Assembly: GCF_002993325.1 (NCBI RefSeq)
Contig: NZ_PVNO01000005.1
Coordinates: 213,158 to 277,157 of the forward strand
Reading direction: 5' to 3'
Source of the DNA: Alteromonas gracilis
GTDB taxonomy: Bacteria > Pseudomonadota > Gammaproteobacteria > Enterobacterales > Alteromonadaceae
Length of the DNA stretch: 64,000 nucleotides
Made by a program: the position numbers and the translations under genes. Shown one piece after another: positions 12,883 through 22,760 of this stretch; the stretch's first letter is position 1; each line of letters starts with the position of its first letter. The notes below the pieces were generated by a model. It was not told the origin of the DNA. It ran no database searches and saw only the letters and a program-made list of their open reading frames with translations.

Positions 12883-13033
12883 GATTCCGATGATTGGAAA
12901 ACCAGGCACACGCTAACGTGCCCCTGCGGCTGCGCCGCGCGTTGCAATCCTATTGTGAATTATCATCTCTTTGTGCAAGCCTCGAATCGTTCTGCTACTC
13001 TTTTAATTAGTTTTCTCTTCTCCTTTCCCAATT

Positions 13034-13678
13034 ATGCGTTTTTCAGGCTTACTTATAATTATTGGCGCTCTTCTTCAGATGCCTACGGCTGGCCAGGCGA
13101 AAACAATTGACGTGTTAGCTATTGAGTACCCGCCTTTTACCACGTCAAAGGAATCAAGTGACGGTATAGCGTTTGAGCTGTTGCGAAAAGCTGCACTTAG
13201 CGACGACATAACATGGCGAGCTGTTTATGCGCCCCCAGGGCGAGCGGCAGCAATTATTCGGTCAGGGGAGTGGTGCGCTAGTTTCTATCCCGTTGTTGAG
13301 AGCATAAAGTCTCAGTCGATTGTCCTGTCTAAAAGTAAAGTCAGTATTGGATTAGTGCGCTTAGCAGAAGAAAATACATTTTCATGGCAATCACTACATG
13401 AGCTTGCTGGAAGGAGTGTAGCGTTATTGCGCACAAAAGAGGACTCTGCGTTTGCACAACAATTTACTGATGCGGGTTTTGATGTGGTGTTTGTTGAAAA
13501 CATTGTAACGGGTATTCGTCTAGTAAAGATGGGGCGTGTAGATTACTCTCTAAGTGATAATCTGTCTTTTGCTCAGCAAAATGATGAAGAGCTACAATTT
13601 TCCAAAAGCTCCCTTGTCGTAACGCCTGTCACGCTTTATCTCAATCCTAACTGCAACGTTACACGATTTTTTAATTAA
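13034..13678 (+). CDS. Periplasmic solute-binding protein, family 3-like
   Basis: 214 residues with an N-terminal signal peptide (LLIIIGALLQMPTAGQAKT, cleavage likely after QA). The mature part starts DVLAIEYPPFTT, the usual opening of family 3 (amino-acid type) binding proteins. It continues through GIAFELLRKA, RAAAIIRSGEWCASFYP and ELAGRSVALLRTKEDSA. It is a little shorter than typical members (about 250 aa), and its C-terminus lacks the usual last helices. No ABC transporter genes are adjacent, so it may be a stand-alone sensor or binding protein. The ribosome-binding site is weak. The ligand cannot be inferred. Confidence 0.72.
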   Translation: MRFSGLLIIIGALLQMPTAGQAKTIDVLAIEYPPFTTSKESSDGIAFELLRKAALSDDITWRAVYAPPGRAAAIIRSGEWCASFYPVVESIKSQSIVLSKSKVSIGLVRLAEENTFSWQSLHELAGRSVALLRTKEDSAFAQQFTDAGFDVVFVENIVTGIRLVKMGRVDYSLSDNLSFAQQNDEELQFSKSSLVVTPVTLYLNPNCNVTRFFN

Positions 13679-14070
13679 CCCTTAACGCTTTGTTGCTGTG
13701 CCTTTTAGTTTATCAATATCTAAATCGTCCATACCTGTCACTCTTTTAGAGTGGTACATACTTTCAAGTTAGACACAAATAGCGACCAAAATACCCTTTT
13801 TATAAAAAATTTATGCATGTTCTTGCCTACTTCCCAAAATGGATACTACGCTTACATTATATGGGCACAGCCAGATACGGTCATAGCCAGTTAAGTATAA
13901 CTTTGTTATCTACCTGGATTAACAAAGCTATGCTGTCTTTGCGCGAGGCTTTTTGTCTTCGGCGCTTATCTAGCGTGCGTCGCGCTCTGTAATTCGTTAA
14001 CTAAGTTACATCGTAATTATGAAAGAGTTCTGCTGGTTTTCGATCACAGTGCTTTTTTAAGGAGAGTTTT
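13679..14070. other. Intergenic region upstream of the first chemosensory operon
   Basis: 392 bp without a supported gene. A small perfect hairpin (cactct-ttt-agagtg, 13739-13753) may end the preceding gene, although its T tract is absent. AT-rich DNA around 13795-13815 could hold a promoter. AAGGAG at 14059-14064 is the ribosome-binding site of the next gene. A 59-codon frame from 13813 lacks a ribosome-binding site and was not accepted. Confidence 0.5.
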
Positions 14071-15255
14071 TTGTCGTTAAATAACTTACCTCCAACGCAG
14101 CAAGGGGCTTTGAAGCGCATATATGTAGTTTCGGGAGTGGGCGTTGCTGCTTCTTGGGCTTTATTCTTTTTTGTGTCTTCGCTCACGGCGCTTGCGGTAT
14201 TAACAGGCGTGGTTGTCTTCAGCGTTTTCGTTTACGCAAAATCAATGGAAGAAAACGAAGAGATTTACCCAGATAGCGAGCCTCTCGCGCAAAGGGAGAG
14301 TATGGGTGGTACAGACATCAAAAAAGCCAGTGAAGAACTTTCTGCTTCCCTGAGTACATGCGATTCCAACTTGTCTTCCATTAAATCGACGCAAGATGAT
14401 GCCGTAGAAACCTTGTCTAACGCTTTTAGCAGTTTAAAAGCGCTTGTTGCACAGCAGATTCAGTGCATCGACGCGTTACTGAGCGTCGATAGTACGCAAA
14501 CACAATCTTATTCAGAACGCATGCGTACGTTCGCGCAAGAAACAGATGGGACACTGACTCAGTTTATCGATTCAACCGAGCAAATGTCCTCGTCAACCAA
14601 GCACCTTATGGATCAGGTGCAAACCATTCAACAGGCTATGCCTACAGTTATCGATGCACTGAGTGGTATTGACGATATTGCTGCACAAACAAATTTACTC
14701 GCGCTGAATGCTGCGATAGAAGCGGCAAGAGCAGGAGAGGCAGGCAGGGGCTTTGCTGTAGTTGCAGATGAAGTTAGAGCACTTTCAACTCGCTCGACTC
14801 AGTTTAGCGACGTAATTAAAACCCAAGTTGAGAATATTCGCAGTTTGGTAGACAAGCTCACCGACACGGCAGAATTTGTAGCTTCGCAAGATATTTCGCA
14901 AGTTGTTAATGCCAAAGCTCACATTAGCGATCAGTTGGCTGAAATCATCAGAAAGGCAGAAGCAGACCTTATTACTACCAAACAAATTGAAGATATAGGG
15001 TCACAGCTTGATGACTCGATAAATACCGCTATTCGAGGAATGCAATTCGGCGATATCAACGGCCAGCATATCCAGTATACCCAAGATATGCTCAAGTTTA
15101 TTTTAGAGCAGTTGGCTACATTAAACGCGACCAATATCGAAAGCTTCGTAAGAGCGTTAAACGAGTATCAAAAAGGGCTCGCACAAAAAGGTAAAAATGA
15201 TCACAACCCCGTGTCTGCAACCTCTATGGACGCGGGTGAGGTGGAATTGTTCTAA
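14071..15255 (+). CDS. Short methyl-accepting chemotaxis protein without sensor domain (copy 1)
   Basis: 394 residues from a TTG start with AAGGAG just upstream. Two adjacent hydrophobic segments (about residues 17-55, [16 protein letters not shown]...) form a membrane hairpin with no periplasmic domain between them. The rest is a helical MCP signalling region with the hairpin tip [20 protein letters not shown] and [18 protein letters not shown]. There is no HAMP and no CheR-binding pentapeptide. It ends in [14 protein letters not shown], kept almost unchanged in copy 2. It is the first gene of a Che2-like operon, a position held by another MCP in Pseudomonas. How it receives a signal is unclear. 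Confidence 0.85.
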   Translation: MSLNNLPPTQQGALKRIYVVSGVGVAASWALFFFVSSLTALAVLTGVVVFSVFVYAKSMEENEEIYPDSEPLAQRESMGGTDIKKASEELSASLSTCDSNLSSIKSTQDDAVETLSNAFSSLKALVAQQIQCIDALLSVDSTQTQSYSERMRTFAQETDGTLTQFIDSTEQMSSSTKHLMDQVQTIQQAMPTVIDALSGIDDIAAQTNLLALNAAIEAARAGEAGRGFAVVADEVRALSTRSTQFSDVIKTQVENIRSLVDKLTDTAEFVASQDISQVVNAKAHISDQLAEIIRKAEADLITTKQIEDIGSQLDDSINTAIRGMQFGDINGQHIQYTQDMLKFILEQLATLNATNIESFVRALNEYQKGLAQKGKNDHNPVSATSMDAGEVELF

Positions 15256-15311
15256 GCTAAAAAGGAACAGGAAGCACTGTCAGTAATGACATTCTTAGGA
15301 GAAGTGAGCAT

Positions 15312-15677
15312 ATGAGCAAGCATATTTTAGTTGTCGACGATTCGGTGTCGATTCGTCAAATGGTAGAAATGACCCTCAAAGGCGCTGGATATACCGTAAC
15401 GACAGCCCAAGATGGGCAAGAAGCGCTCGATAAATGTAAGAGTCAGCAGTTTAATTTCGTACTAACTGATCAAAACATGCCTCGTATGGATGGTCTTACC
15501 CTGATAAAAAACTTGCGGAGTCTTGCGTCGTATAGCAGAACGCCGGTCGTTATGCTTACTACAGAAGCTGGCGAGGATATGAAGGCAAAAGGCAAGGCCG
15601 CGGGTGCTACAGGCTGGATGGTAAAACCCTTTGACCCAAGTAAACTTCTTGATGTAACCAAACGCGTCTTGGGTTAA
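15312..15677 (+). CDS. cheY: Chemotaxis response regulator CheY (copy 1)
   Basis: A 121-residue single receiver domain. The acidic pair Asp9/Asp10 and the phospho-acceptor Asp53 (VLTDQNMPRMDG) are present, followed by the Thr in MLTTEAG and the Lys in VKPFDP. It has no output domain, so it acts by protein contact with the flagellar motor or as a phosphate sink for the adjacent CheA. It lies 56 bp after the short MCP and 38 bp before cheA. It is very similar to the copy at 25189. Confidence 0.96.
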   Translation: MSKHILVVDDSVSIRQMVEMTLKGAGYTVTTAQDGQEALDKCKSQQFNFVLTDQNMPRMDGLTLIKNLRSLASYSRTPVVMLTTEAGEDMKAKGKAAGATGWMVKPFDPSKLLDVTKRVLG

Positions 15678-15715
15678 GCCCATCTTCTAATACTTTAAGT
15701 CTGGAAGGATTCAGA

Positions 15716-17827
15716 ATGAGCATTGATATAGAGCAGTTCCATGGCGTGTTTTTCGACGAGAGCGATGAGCACCTCGACGATATGGAACAGCTATTGATGA
15801 GCTTGAACGTCGAGTCTCCAGACCCTGAAGAACTCAATAGCATTTTTCGTGCTGCCCATTCTATTAAAGGCGGAAGCGGAATTTTCGGCTTTGATGCGTT
15901 AATGAATTTAACGCATGTGATGGAGAATTTGCTAGATAAGGCCCGCAATAACGAAATTGCTGTAACCGCCGACATTGTGAACGTACTTTTAGAAACCCTT
16001 GACGTATTAAAAGACACGCTTAATGCTTATCGCGATGAAACTGCAATCCCACAGGAAAACATCGACGATCGCATCAAAATATTAAACGGCGTTATTAACG
16101 AGCAGTCCACCGACGCTGAGCTTAGCGAGAATGGCGCGCTTCCTGAAATAAGCGCGAATACCCAAAGCGAAGGTAATCCAGATGAAAGTTTTGGTTTCTT
16201 TGACGACGAGCCTACCAGTGCTGGTGCAAACTCTGACGATGGTTTTGGCTTTTTCGATAACGAGCCTATTAAGGAAAAGCTCTCTTACAACGAACAAGCT
16301 AAAAGTGAGCGTAATGAAGATGACGGATTTGGCTTCTTCGATGATGAAATACCGCATAATTCTGTTGCGTCTCAAACTGACGCGTCGGGCTCCACTACGA
16401 CGGAAACAATTGAAACCGAAACGGGTGAAGAAGAGCAGGTTTTCGGTTTTTTTGAAGACGTACCGTCAGCCCGTCATATAAATACCACGCTAGAAACGGC
16501 GAGCAGTAACCATTCGCAAAGCCCAGGCAAACAACCAAGCTCCGCTGCCACAACTGACCTCGACAAAACAACGAATACCAGCGCAGCGTCCGCGCCTGCT
16601 AAACCAGTAGCCAAGCCCTCTTCGAAAAAAAGCACCTCCCGTGAATCGGCCTCTATTCGGGTAGACACCACGAAAATAGACGCCATGGTCAATTTAGTGG
16701 GCGAATTGGTTATCACTCAATCAATGCTATCTATGATAGGCCAAGAAGTTGAGGGGCAAGTTGGCGAGCGTCTTCAGCTTGCTATTGATGAGCTGCAGCG
16801 TAACACCCGAGAGATTCAAGAGTCGGTGATGTCTATGCGTATGCTTCCTTTAACTGCAACCTTCAATCGTTTTCCTCGTTTAGTAAGGGATCTGGCAGGA
16901 AAGTTGGGTAAGCAGGTAGAGCTGGTGCTTCAAGGCGGCAGTACGGAAATTGATAAAAGTTTAATCGAAAAGATTGTCGACCCCCTGACTCATTTGGTGC
17001 GCAACAGTATCGACCATGGTATCGAAATGCCCGATAAGCGAGTGGCTGCCGGCAAGCCAGAGAAAGGTACGGTTATTTTAAGTGCCGAGCAAAAAGGCGG
17101 CAGCATTATTATCAGCATTATTGATGATGGTGGGGGTCTTCACCGCGACAAAATTCTAGATAAGGCGCGAAGTAACGGGCTTGCCGTGTCAGACGATATG
17201 CCAGACGCAGAGGTATGGCAGCTAATATTCCAGCCTGGGTTTTCCACTGCCGAAGCCATTACCGATGTGTCGGGAAGAGGAGTAGGTATGGATGTGGTGC
17301 GCCGAAATATCGAGTCAATTGGCGGACGTATTGATATTGAATCAAGTGCTGGGGAAGGTTCGGCCTTTTTCATTCACTTGCCGCTAACACTGGCCATCGT
17401 TGACGGCATGTGTGTGTCAGTGGGCAAGCAAATTTTTGTAATTCCACTTTTAAATATTATTGAATCCTTCCAGCCAACCAAGCAACAGCTGAAAACTTTA
17501 GGCAACGACACTGTACTTTATATTCGAGACCAATATTGGCCTTTGGTCCCTCTTTACGACTTTATGGAAGTTGAGGATGCCGCGCTTTCTCCTACAGAAG
17601 GCATTGTGGTGTTACTTGAAAGCAGTAAAAAACGCTTTGGTATTTTAGTCGATGCGTTAGTGGGTCAGCAGCAGGTGGTGATTAAAAGCTTAGAAGAACA
17701 TTACCGCAAAGTGGCTGGAATAGCGGGGGCAACCATTATGGGCGACGGAAAAGTCGCACTTATCATCGATGCAGACTCTATTGCAACAACGTATACCTCC
17801 AGTCAAATAAAGGAGTTACTTTCATGA
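15716..17827 (+). CDS. cheA: Chemotaxis histidine kinase CheA with FGFF-repeat linker (copy 1)
   Basis: 703 residues. The P1 Hpt domain (1-120) has phospho-acceptor His48 in [10 protein letters not shown]. Residues ~130-310 are an acidic low-complexity linker instead of a folded P2 domain. It contains four copies of an FGFF motif (at residues 159, 177, 205 and 243; typically GFGFFDDE). P3 dimerisation begins near [17 protein letters not shown]4 has the N-box [12 protein letters not shown], then DDGGGLH and [13 protein letters not shown]5 (CheW-like) runs to the end. All catalytic motifs are intact. Its stop overlaps the cheW start by 4 nt. Confidence 0.96.
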   Translation: MSIDIEQFHGVFFDESDEHLDDMEQLLMSLNVESPDPEELNSIFRAAHSIKGGSGIFGFDALMNLTHVMENLLDKARNNEIAVTADIVNVLLETLDVLKDTLNAYRDETAIPQENIDDRIKILNGVINEQSTDAELSENGALPEISANTQSEGNPDESFGFFDDEPTSAGANSDDGFGFFDNEPIKEKLSYNEQAKSERNEDDGFGFFDDEIPHNSVASQTDASGSTTTETIETETGEEEQVFGFFEDVPSARHINTTLETASSNHSQSPGKQPSSAATTDLDKTTNTSAASAPAKPVAKPSSKKSTSRESASIRVDTTKIDAMVNLVGELVITQSMLSMIGQEVEGQVGERLQLAIDELQRNTREIQESVMSMRMLPLTATFNRFPRLVRDLAGKLGKQVELVLQGGSTEIDKSLIEKIVDPLTHLVRNSIDHGIEMPDKRVAAGKPEKGTVILSAEQKGGSIIISIIDDGGGLHRDKILDKARSNGLAVSDDMPDAEVWQLIFQPGFSTAEAITDVSGRGVGMDVVRRNIESIGGRIDIESSAGEGSAFFIHLPLTLAIVDGMCVSVGKQIFVIPLLNIIESFQPTKQQLKTLGNDTVLYIRDQYWPLVPLYDFMEVEDAALSPTEGIVVLLESSKKRFGILVDALVGQQQVVIKSLEEHYRKVAGIAGATIMGDGKVALIIDADSIATTYTSSQIKELLS

Positions 17828-18327
17828 GTGAAACTGCCTTGCATCAAGCGGTTACCGGTGGACAAGACAAAGAATACTTAAGTTTTGTGCTTGGCGACGA
17901 GCATTACGCGTTGGATATAACCACAGTAAAGGAAATTAGAGGGTACGAACAAGTCACAAAGATTGCGAATGCGCCAGCCTTCATAAAAGGCGTGATTAAT
18001 TTGCGAGGTGACATTGTTCCTATCGTGGATTTGCGCATTAAGTTTAACGTAGGCGAGGCTACCTACAACGACTTCACTATCGTGATAATGCTGAACATTC
18101 AAGAGCGCATTGTTGGCATTGTGGTAGATGGCGTATCCGATGTTATTCGCTTGTCTGAAGAGCAAGTACTTCCGCCACCAGAGTTTGGCGTAGCTTTTGA
18201 CAGTAGGTATCTGCACGGCTTAGCCGATGTAGATGAAAAGATGGTCATTCTGGTGAACATAGAGAGCTTAATTACCAGCGAAGAGCTGGGTTTAGTTGCA
18301 CCTGAGAGCGTAAAAGACGACGCGTAG
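17824..18327 (+). CDS. cheW: Chemotaxis coupling protein CheW (copy 1)
   Basis: A 167-residue CheW fold that couples receptors to CheA. It starts near [20 protein letters not shown] and contains the conserved [13 protein letters not shown] and the receptor-contact region [16 protein letters not shown]. The ATG overlaps the cheA stop (ATGA), so translation is coupled. It is the only CheW in this operon copy and is nearly identical in the middle to the copy at 27524. Confidence 0.96.
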   Translation: MSETALHQAVTGGQDKEYLSFVLGDEHYALDITTVKEIRGYEQVTKIANAPAFIKGVINLRGDIVPIVDLRIKFNVGEATYNDFTIVIMLNIQERIVGIVVDGVSDVIRLSEEQVLPPPEFGVAFDSRYLHGLADVDEKMVILVNIESLITSEELGLVAPESVKDDA

Positions 18328-18378
18328 TTACAAGGTCCTTCACTAAACGGAAACACCTGACATTGGGAAATATTAGTT

Positions 18379-21282
18379 ATGGGCGTATTTAATTTTCTTA
18401 ACGGCGAAGAGTTAAAAGTTGCGAAACACGACGCGCAATTGAAGTCGAATATTTTAAAGGCCAGTGCCTCAAACTTGTTGGTTATTGATAAGTCTGGGGT
18501 TATTCACTTTCACACACCCGCTTTCTTAAGCATGGCAAAAGCCTATCCCAAAGACTTCTCTGTCGGTGGTGGCGAGTCAACATTATCGGGAAAACACATT
18601 GACGATATTATTGTTAGGCCAAACTCTGTAGAAAATCCATCTTATTTACTCACCCATGCCACAGGTGATAACAAGCAGCTCGTTTCACTCGCTGAACACA
18701 GTTTTTGCGTAAGTGCATCTGCAATAACGGCGGACGAAAACGGCACTCAGCTTTATGTCACCGAGTGGCAGGACAACACTGAAAATAAACGCAATAAAGG
18801 TATGGTCGACGCCATCATGCGAAGCCAAGCAGTCATATCGTTTACCACAGACGGCGAAATCTTGTCTGCTAATGACAACTTTTTATCCGCAATGGGATAC
18901 AGCGAAAATGAAGTGGTGGGAAAGCATCACCGTATTTTTGTTGACAGTAACTACGCACAAAGCGACGAGTATAAAGCGTTTTGGCAAAAGCTAAAAAGTG
19001 GCGACGTACACAGCGGTGAGTTTTGCAGAATTAACAAGCAAGGCGAAGAGGTGTGGATCCAAGCGACCTATAACCCGGTGTTTGACGATGACGGGAAGGT
19101 GGATTACATCATCAAATTTGCCTCTGACATTACGGCACAAAAGCAAAAAAATGCAGATTACGAAGGGCAAATTACTGCCATTAATAAATCCCAAGCTGTT
19201 ATTGAGTTCGACCTTGAGGGCACTGTTCTAAACGCGAACGAGAACTTCCTCGCCGCAATGGGCTACAGCCTGTCTGAAATTAAAGGGCAGCACCATAGTA
19301 TGTTTGTCGACCCAAGCTACAAACTCAGTGCAGAGTACGCCGCATTTTGGCAAAGCTTAAAAGCAGGAGAGCACAGCGAAGGGGAGTATAAACGGATAGC
19401 AAAAGGCGGCAGAGAAATATGGATCCGCGCGTCTTACAACCCCATTTTTGACGGTACAGGCAAGCCATTTAAAGTGGTTAAATTTGCCACCGACGTAACG
19501 CAAGATAAGCTAAGAAACGCGTATTTCGAAGGGCAAATTAACGCTATTAGTAAATCACAGGCGGTCATCGAGTTTGATGTAGATGGCAACATTATCACTG
19601 CTAATGATAATTTCCTGAATACCATGGGTTACCGGCTAGACGAAATCAAAGGTAAGCATCACCAACTATTTGTGGATGAAGAAACCAGACAGTCAGAGTC
19701 GTACCAGCGCTTTTGGTCAGAGCTCAAAGGGGGGAGATTCTTCTCTGGCGAGTTTAAGCGAGAAAGTAAATCAGGTAAAAGCGTATGGATTCAAGCTTCT
19801 TATAACCCAATAGAAGATATGAATGGCAACCCGTTCAGGGTAGTAAAGTATGCAACCAATATAACCGAAGATAAGCTGAAAAATGCTTATTTTGAGGGAC
19901 AGTTGAACGCGATAAGCAAGTCTCAGGCGGTCATTGAATTTGACCTTGAAGGCGTAATCTTGAATGCGAACAGTAACTTCCTCGCGGCGATGGGATATAC
20001 CCTTGATGAGGTTAAAGGTAAGCATCACAGTATTTTTGTAGACCCCGCTTTTAAAAATAGCCCTGAATACGCGGCATTCTGGGACCAATTGCGTCATGGG
20101 GTTTATGCAAGTGGCGAATATAAGCGCTTTAATAAATCAGGAAAGCCGGTTTACATACAGGCCTCTTACAATCCTATTTTAGACCAAAATGGAAAGCCTT
20201 TTAGGGTAGTTAAATACGCCACAGATGTAACAGGAAGAACCTTAGCGGTAGAAAGTATTAAGTCTGTTATGGCTAGCCTATCGGATGGCGATTTACTGAA
20301 AACAATAGAAGAGCCATTAGAGGGAGACTTCAAGGTACTTGGTGAATCTATCAATCACTTTATTGGTGAGCTGCGCGACACCATAGTAAAAATTCATACT
20401 GCCGTTGAAACTATTGATACGGCTTCAAACGAAATAGCCACGGGTAACGCCGACCTGTCTAGCCGTACCGAGCAGCAAGCGTCTAGCTTAGAAGAAACTG
20501 CCTCTGCCATGGAAGAACTGACCGGTACTGTGAAGTTAAATGCCGAAAATGCTGATCAAGCCAAAGGATTGGCAAGCCAAGCGTCTGAAGTGGCGTCTGA
20601 AGGCGGCAAGGTCATTGAACAAGTAGTGCATACTATGGGGGAAATTAACGACTCTGCTCAACGTATTTCAGACATTATCGGCGTTATTGACGGCATTGCT
20701 TTTCAAACTAACATACTTGCTCTTAACGCAGCGGTTGAAGCCGCCCGAGCCGGCGAGCAAGGGCGCGGTTTCGCGGTCGTTGCCTCAGAAGTAAGGACGT
20801 TGGCTCAGCGCTCTGCTGAAGCGGCAAAGGACATTAAAGCGCTAATTTCAGCGTCGGTCGATAAAATTGGCAATGGGAATGTGTTAGCGAATAAGTCTGG
20901 TGAAACCATGGCTAATATCGTTACTGCAATTAAACGTGTTAACGACATCATGTCTGAAATTGCAGCAGCATCGTCCGAGCAAGCCACCGGAATACAGGAA
21001 GTGAGCAATGCGGTGGTTCAGATGGACGAAATGACCCAGCAAAATGCAGCGTTAGTTGAGCAAGCAGCCGCTGCCGCAGATAGCATGAGACAGCAATCGG
21101 GTGAACTAGCCCAACGTGTGTCAGTGTTCAAAGTGGGAAGTAGTCGCACGACTACCCAGCACACTGAAATACAGTCGCTAAATGTCAGTAAAACATTACC
21201 TAAAGAGCGTGAAGTGCCTAAACCGAGAATGAAAGCGCTTAATCCAGCCGCGCCCGACGAATCGGATTGGGAGGCATTTTAG
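18379..21282 (+). CDS. Soluble PAS-repeat chemoreceptor, four tandem PAS plus HAMP and MCP domain (copy 1)
   Basis: 967 residues without transmembrane segments, so it should be cytosolic. Residues ~15-135 form a divergent PAS-like N-terminal domain. Four PAS/PAC units of 122 residues follow, each with GKHHxxFVD and [12 protein letters not shown] signatures. Next come a HAMP segment ([20 protein letters not shown]) and a full MCP signalling domain (tip [20 protein letters not shown]). The C-terminal DWEAF matches the xWxxF pentapeptide that tethers CheR. In Pseudomonas the equivalent position holds Aer2/McpB, a haem-PAS oxygen receptor. The signal here is unknown but redox or oxygen sensing is plausible. 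cheR follows after 3 bp. Confidence 0.93.
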   Translation: MGVFNFLNGEELKVAKHDAQLKSNILKASASNLLVIDKSGVIHFHTPAFLSMAKAYPKDFSVGGGESTLSGKHIDDIIVRPNSVENPSYLLTHATGDNKQLVSLAEHSFCVSASAITADENGTQLYVTEWQDNTENKRNKGMVDAIMRSQAVISFTTDGEILSANDNFLSAMGYSENEVVGKHHRIFVDSNYAQSDEYKAFWQKLKSGDVHSGEFCRINKQGEEVWIQATYNPVFDDDGKVDYIIKFASDITAQKQKNADYEGQITAINKSQAVIEFDLEGTVLNANENFLAAMGYSLSEIKGQHHSMFVDPSYKLSAEYAAFWQSLKAGEHSEGEYKRIAKGGREIWIRASYNPIFDGTGKPFKVVKFATDVTQDKLRNAYFEGQINAISKSQAVIEFDVDGNIITANDNFLNTMGYRLDEIKGKHHQLFVDEETRQSESYQRFWSELKGGRFFSGEFKRESKSGKSVWIQASYNPIEDMNGNPFRVVKYATNITEDKLKNAYFEGQLNAISKSQAVIEFDLEGVILNANSNFLAAMGYTLDEVKGKHHSIFVDPAFKNSPEYAAFWDQLRHGVYASGEYKRFNKSGKPVYIQASYNPILDQNGKPFRVVKYATDVTGRTLAVESIKSVMASLSDGDLLKTIEEPLEGDFKVLGESINHFIGELRDTIVKIHTAVETIDTASNEIATGNADLSSRTEQQASSLEETASAMEELTGTVKLNAENADQAKGLASQASEVASEGGKVIEQVVHTMGEINDSAQRISDIIGVIDGIAFQTNILALNAAVEAARAGEQGRGFAVVASEVRTLAQRSAEAAKDIKALISASVDKIGNGNVLANKSGETMANIVTAIKRVNDIMSEIAAASSEQATGIQEVSNAVVQMDEMTQQNAALVEQAAAAADSMRQQSGELAQRVSVFKVGSSRTTTQHTEIQSLNVSKTLPKEREVPKPRMKALNPAAPDESDWEAF
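18822..20285 (+). repeat. Four in-frame 366-bp repeats encoding PAS domains
   Basis: The segment coding for (S)QAVIxF recurs at about 18823, 19189, 19555 and 19921, an exact 366-bp (122-codon) period. The units are diverged at the DNA level but easily aligned. The same period is seen in the receptors at 28033 and 30434. Confidence 0.85.
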
Positions 21283-21285
21283 TGT

Positions 21286-22116
21286 ATGACTGCCACTCAA
21301 AGCACGGATGCACAAAGGGAATTTTCATATAGCCGAAGAGACTTTGAGCGGGTAAAAAGTCTGCTGTTTAAACAAGCAGGCATTAACTTATCTGACGCTA
21401 AAGATGCGATGGTGTACAGCCGCCTTGCAAGGCGGCTGCGCTTGCTGGATATGAAAAGCTTCAAAGAGTATCTTGCTTACGTAGGCAGCTGTAAAGATGA
21501 AATGGAGCATTTTATTAATGCGCTCACCACTAACCTCACGGCGTTTTTCAGAGAGCCACATCACTTTGATGCACTTGCTAATTATTTAAGAAAGCGACCT
21601 CAAACTAAGCGCATTTGGTGCGCCGCAAGCAGCACGGGAGAAGAGCCTTATAGTATTGCAATGACAGTGGCGTCGGTGTTTGGTACCTATACCCCCAATG
21701 TGCAAATACTTGCTACTGATATCGACAGTAAAGTACTGCAAAAGGCCCGGGAGGGTGTGTATGCACAAAACAGTATTAGTCAGCTGTCTTACGACTATAA
21801 AACGCAATTTTTCTATAAGGGGAAGGGCGCACAAACTGGACGAGTAAGGGTAGTGGATGAGCTTAAAAAAATGGTGCAGTTCGAAACACTAAATTTAATG
21901 TCGCCAAGCTGGTGTGTAGAAGCGCCGGTGGATGTGATTTTTTGCCGTAACGTTATGATTTACTTCGACCGGCCCACGCAGCGCAAAATCTTAGCTCGCA
22001 TGGTTAAATTGATGTGCAGTGACGGTATGTATGTCGCAGGGCACTCTGAAAACTTCACGATGTATCCTGAACTGGTCGCTCCCATGGGAAAAACCATTTA
22101 TCGGCCAGTCGTTTAA
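21286..22116 (+). CDS. cheR: Chemoreceptor glutamate methyltransferase CheR (copy 1)
   Basis: 276 residues. The N-terminal helical domain (FERVKSLLFKQAGINLSDAK, VYSRLARRLRLL) is followed by the SAM-binding methyltransferase domain (RIWCAASSTGEEPYSIAM, LATDIDSKVLQKA, DVIFCRNVMIYFD, GMYVAGHSENF). It methylates glutamates on the receptors encoded upstream, and the receptor's C-terminal xWxxF should dock it. The start lies 3 bp after the receptor stop, with GGGAGG about 12 nt upstream. Confidence 0.96.
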   Translation: MTATQSTDAQREFSYSRRDFERVKSLLFKQAGINLSDAKDAMVYSRLARRLRLLDMKSFKEYLAYVGSCKDEMEHFINALTTNLTAFFREPHHFDALANYLRKRPQTKRIWCAASSTGEEPYSIAMTVASVFGTYTPNVQILATDIDSKVLQKAREGVYAQNSISQLSYDYKTQFFYKGKGAQTGRVRVVDELKKMVQFETLNLMSPSWCVEAPVDVIFCRNVMIYFDRPTQRKILARMVKLMCSDGMYVAGHSENFTMYPELVAPMGKTIYRPVV

Positions 22117-22130
22117 AAGGAATTTGCAGT

Positions 22131-22760
22131 ATGAGTCAGGACCAAAACCCCATTCGATATTTTGATAACCGACTCCAAAAAGAAGCCGTCAAACTTTTGC
22201 CCGGACAGTATTACGCCACGGCTTCAGATAAAGCTTTAGTAACCATACTTGGCTCATGCGTAGCCGCGTGTATTTTCGATCAGGAAAAGCAGATTGGCGG
22301 TATGAACCACTTTATGCTGCCAGACCTTAACTTAACCACGAACCTTGATGATTGTCTTTCGACAAAATACGGTATACACGCTATGAATATGCTAATAGAG
22401 CAGCTAATTCATCTTGGCGCACGGCGCAATAAGCTGGCGGCCAAAGCGTTTGGCGGAGGAAAGGTATTGCCGGGATTTGTACAGCAAGACATTGGGCGGA
22501 TAAACGCTGAATTCGTTTTAGAATATTTGGACAATGCGAATATCCCGCTTATAAGTAGTGACTTAATGTCTACCTATGCACGCAAAATTTATTACTTTCC
22601 GGCTGATGGCAATGTTTACATGAAGCGAATTCGTGAGTTTAACAACGCCACTCTTTATGAGCGTGAATCTACCCATCGGGTTCTACTTTCTGAACAAGCT
22701 AAAGCGGGTGTAATTTCATTTCCGGAACAGTCACATGCCTATAAAAGTCCTCGTCGTTGA
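22131..22760 (+). CDS. cheD: Chemoreceptor glutamine deamidase CheD (copy 1)
   Basis: 209 residues. The catalytic Cys43 lies in LGSCVAAC and His60 in GGMNHFMLP, the conserved deamidase pair. The C-terminal half contains KVFGGG-like AKAFGGGKVLP and SDLMSTYARKIYYFP. It converts specific receptor glutamines to glutamates before methylation and can bind CheY-P phosphatases in some bacteria. Its last 26 nt overlap cheB, a longer overlap than the 4 nt in the second copy. Confidence 0.95.
   Translation: MSQDQNPIRYFDNRLQKEAVKLLPGQYYATASDKALVTILGSCVAACIFDQEKQIGGMNHFMLPDLNLTTNLDDCLSTKYGIHAMNMLIEQLIHLGARRNKLAAKAFGGGKVLPGFVQQDIGRINAEFVLEYLDNANIPLISSDLMSTYARKIYYFPADGNVYMKRIREFNNATLYERESTHRVLLSEQAKAGVISFPEQSHAYKSPRR

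Larger units (their letters stand above)
12706..12946 (+). repeat. Two tandem units of a tRNA-tail repeat after tRNA-Phe
   Basis: Unit 1 (12706-12827, 122 bp) begins with the last 19 nt of the tRNA (atcccgggtcgaggcacca). Unit 2 (12828-12946, 119 bp) begins with the same 19 nt. Each unit then has a terminator hairpin with a T run, a divergent AACCAGGCACACGCTAACGTG segment, and the palindrome-rich end gcggctgcgccgcgcgttgc. After unit 2 only atcc of a third start remains. Within each unit ggcac/gtgcc and gcgg/ccgc can pair. The layout matches the rtT repeats of E. coli tyrT, whose units also start with a 19-nt copy of the tRNA 3' end. Confidence 0.9.

Noticed and set aside
12729..13110. Frames on both strands in the tRNA-tail repeats (72 and 111 codons)
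   Set aside because: They follow the repeat units, share no known family and lack ribosome-binding sites. A tpr-like product, as proposed for tyrT, cannot be excluded but is unsupported.
13813..13992. 59-codon frame upstream of the first chemosensory operon
   Set aside because: No ribosome-binding site, no recognisable family and unusual composition; probably non-coding.
18822..20285. Regular repeats as a CRISPR array
   Set aside because: The 366-bp units are in-frame coding sequence for PAS domains, not short repeats with unique spacers.
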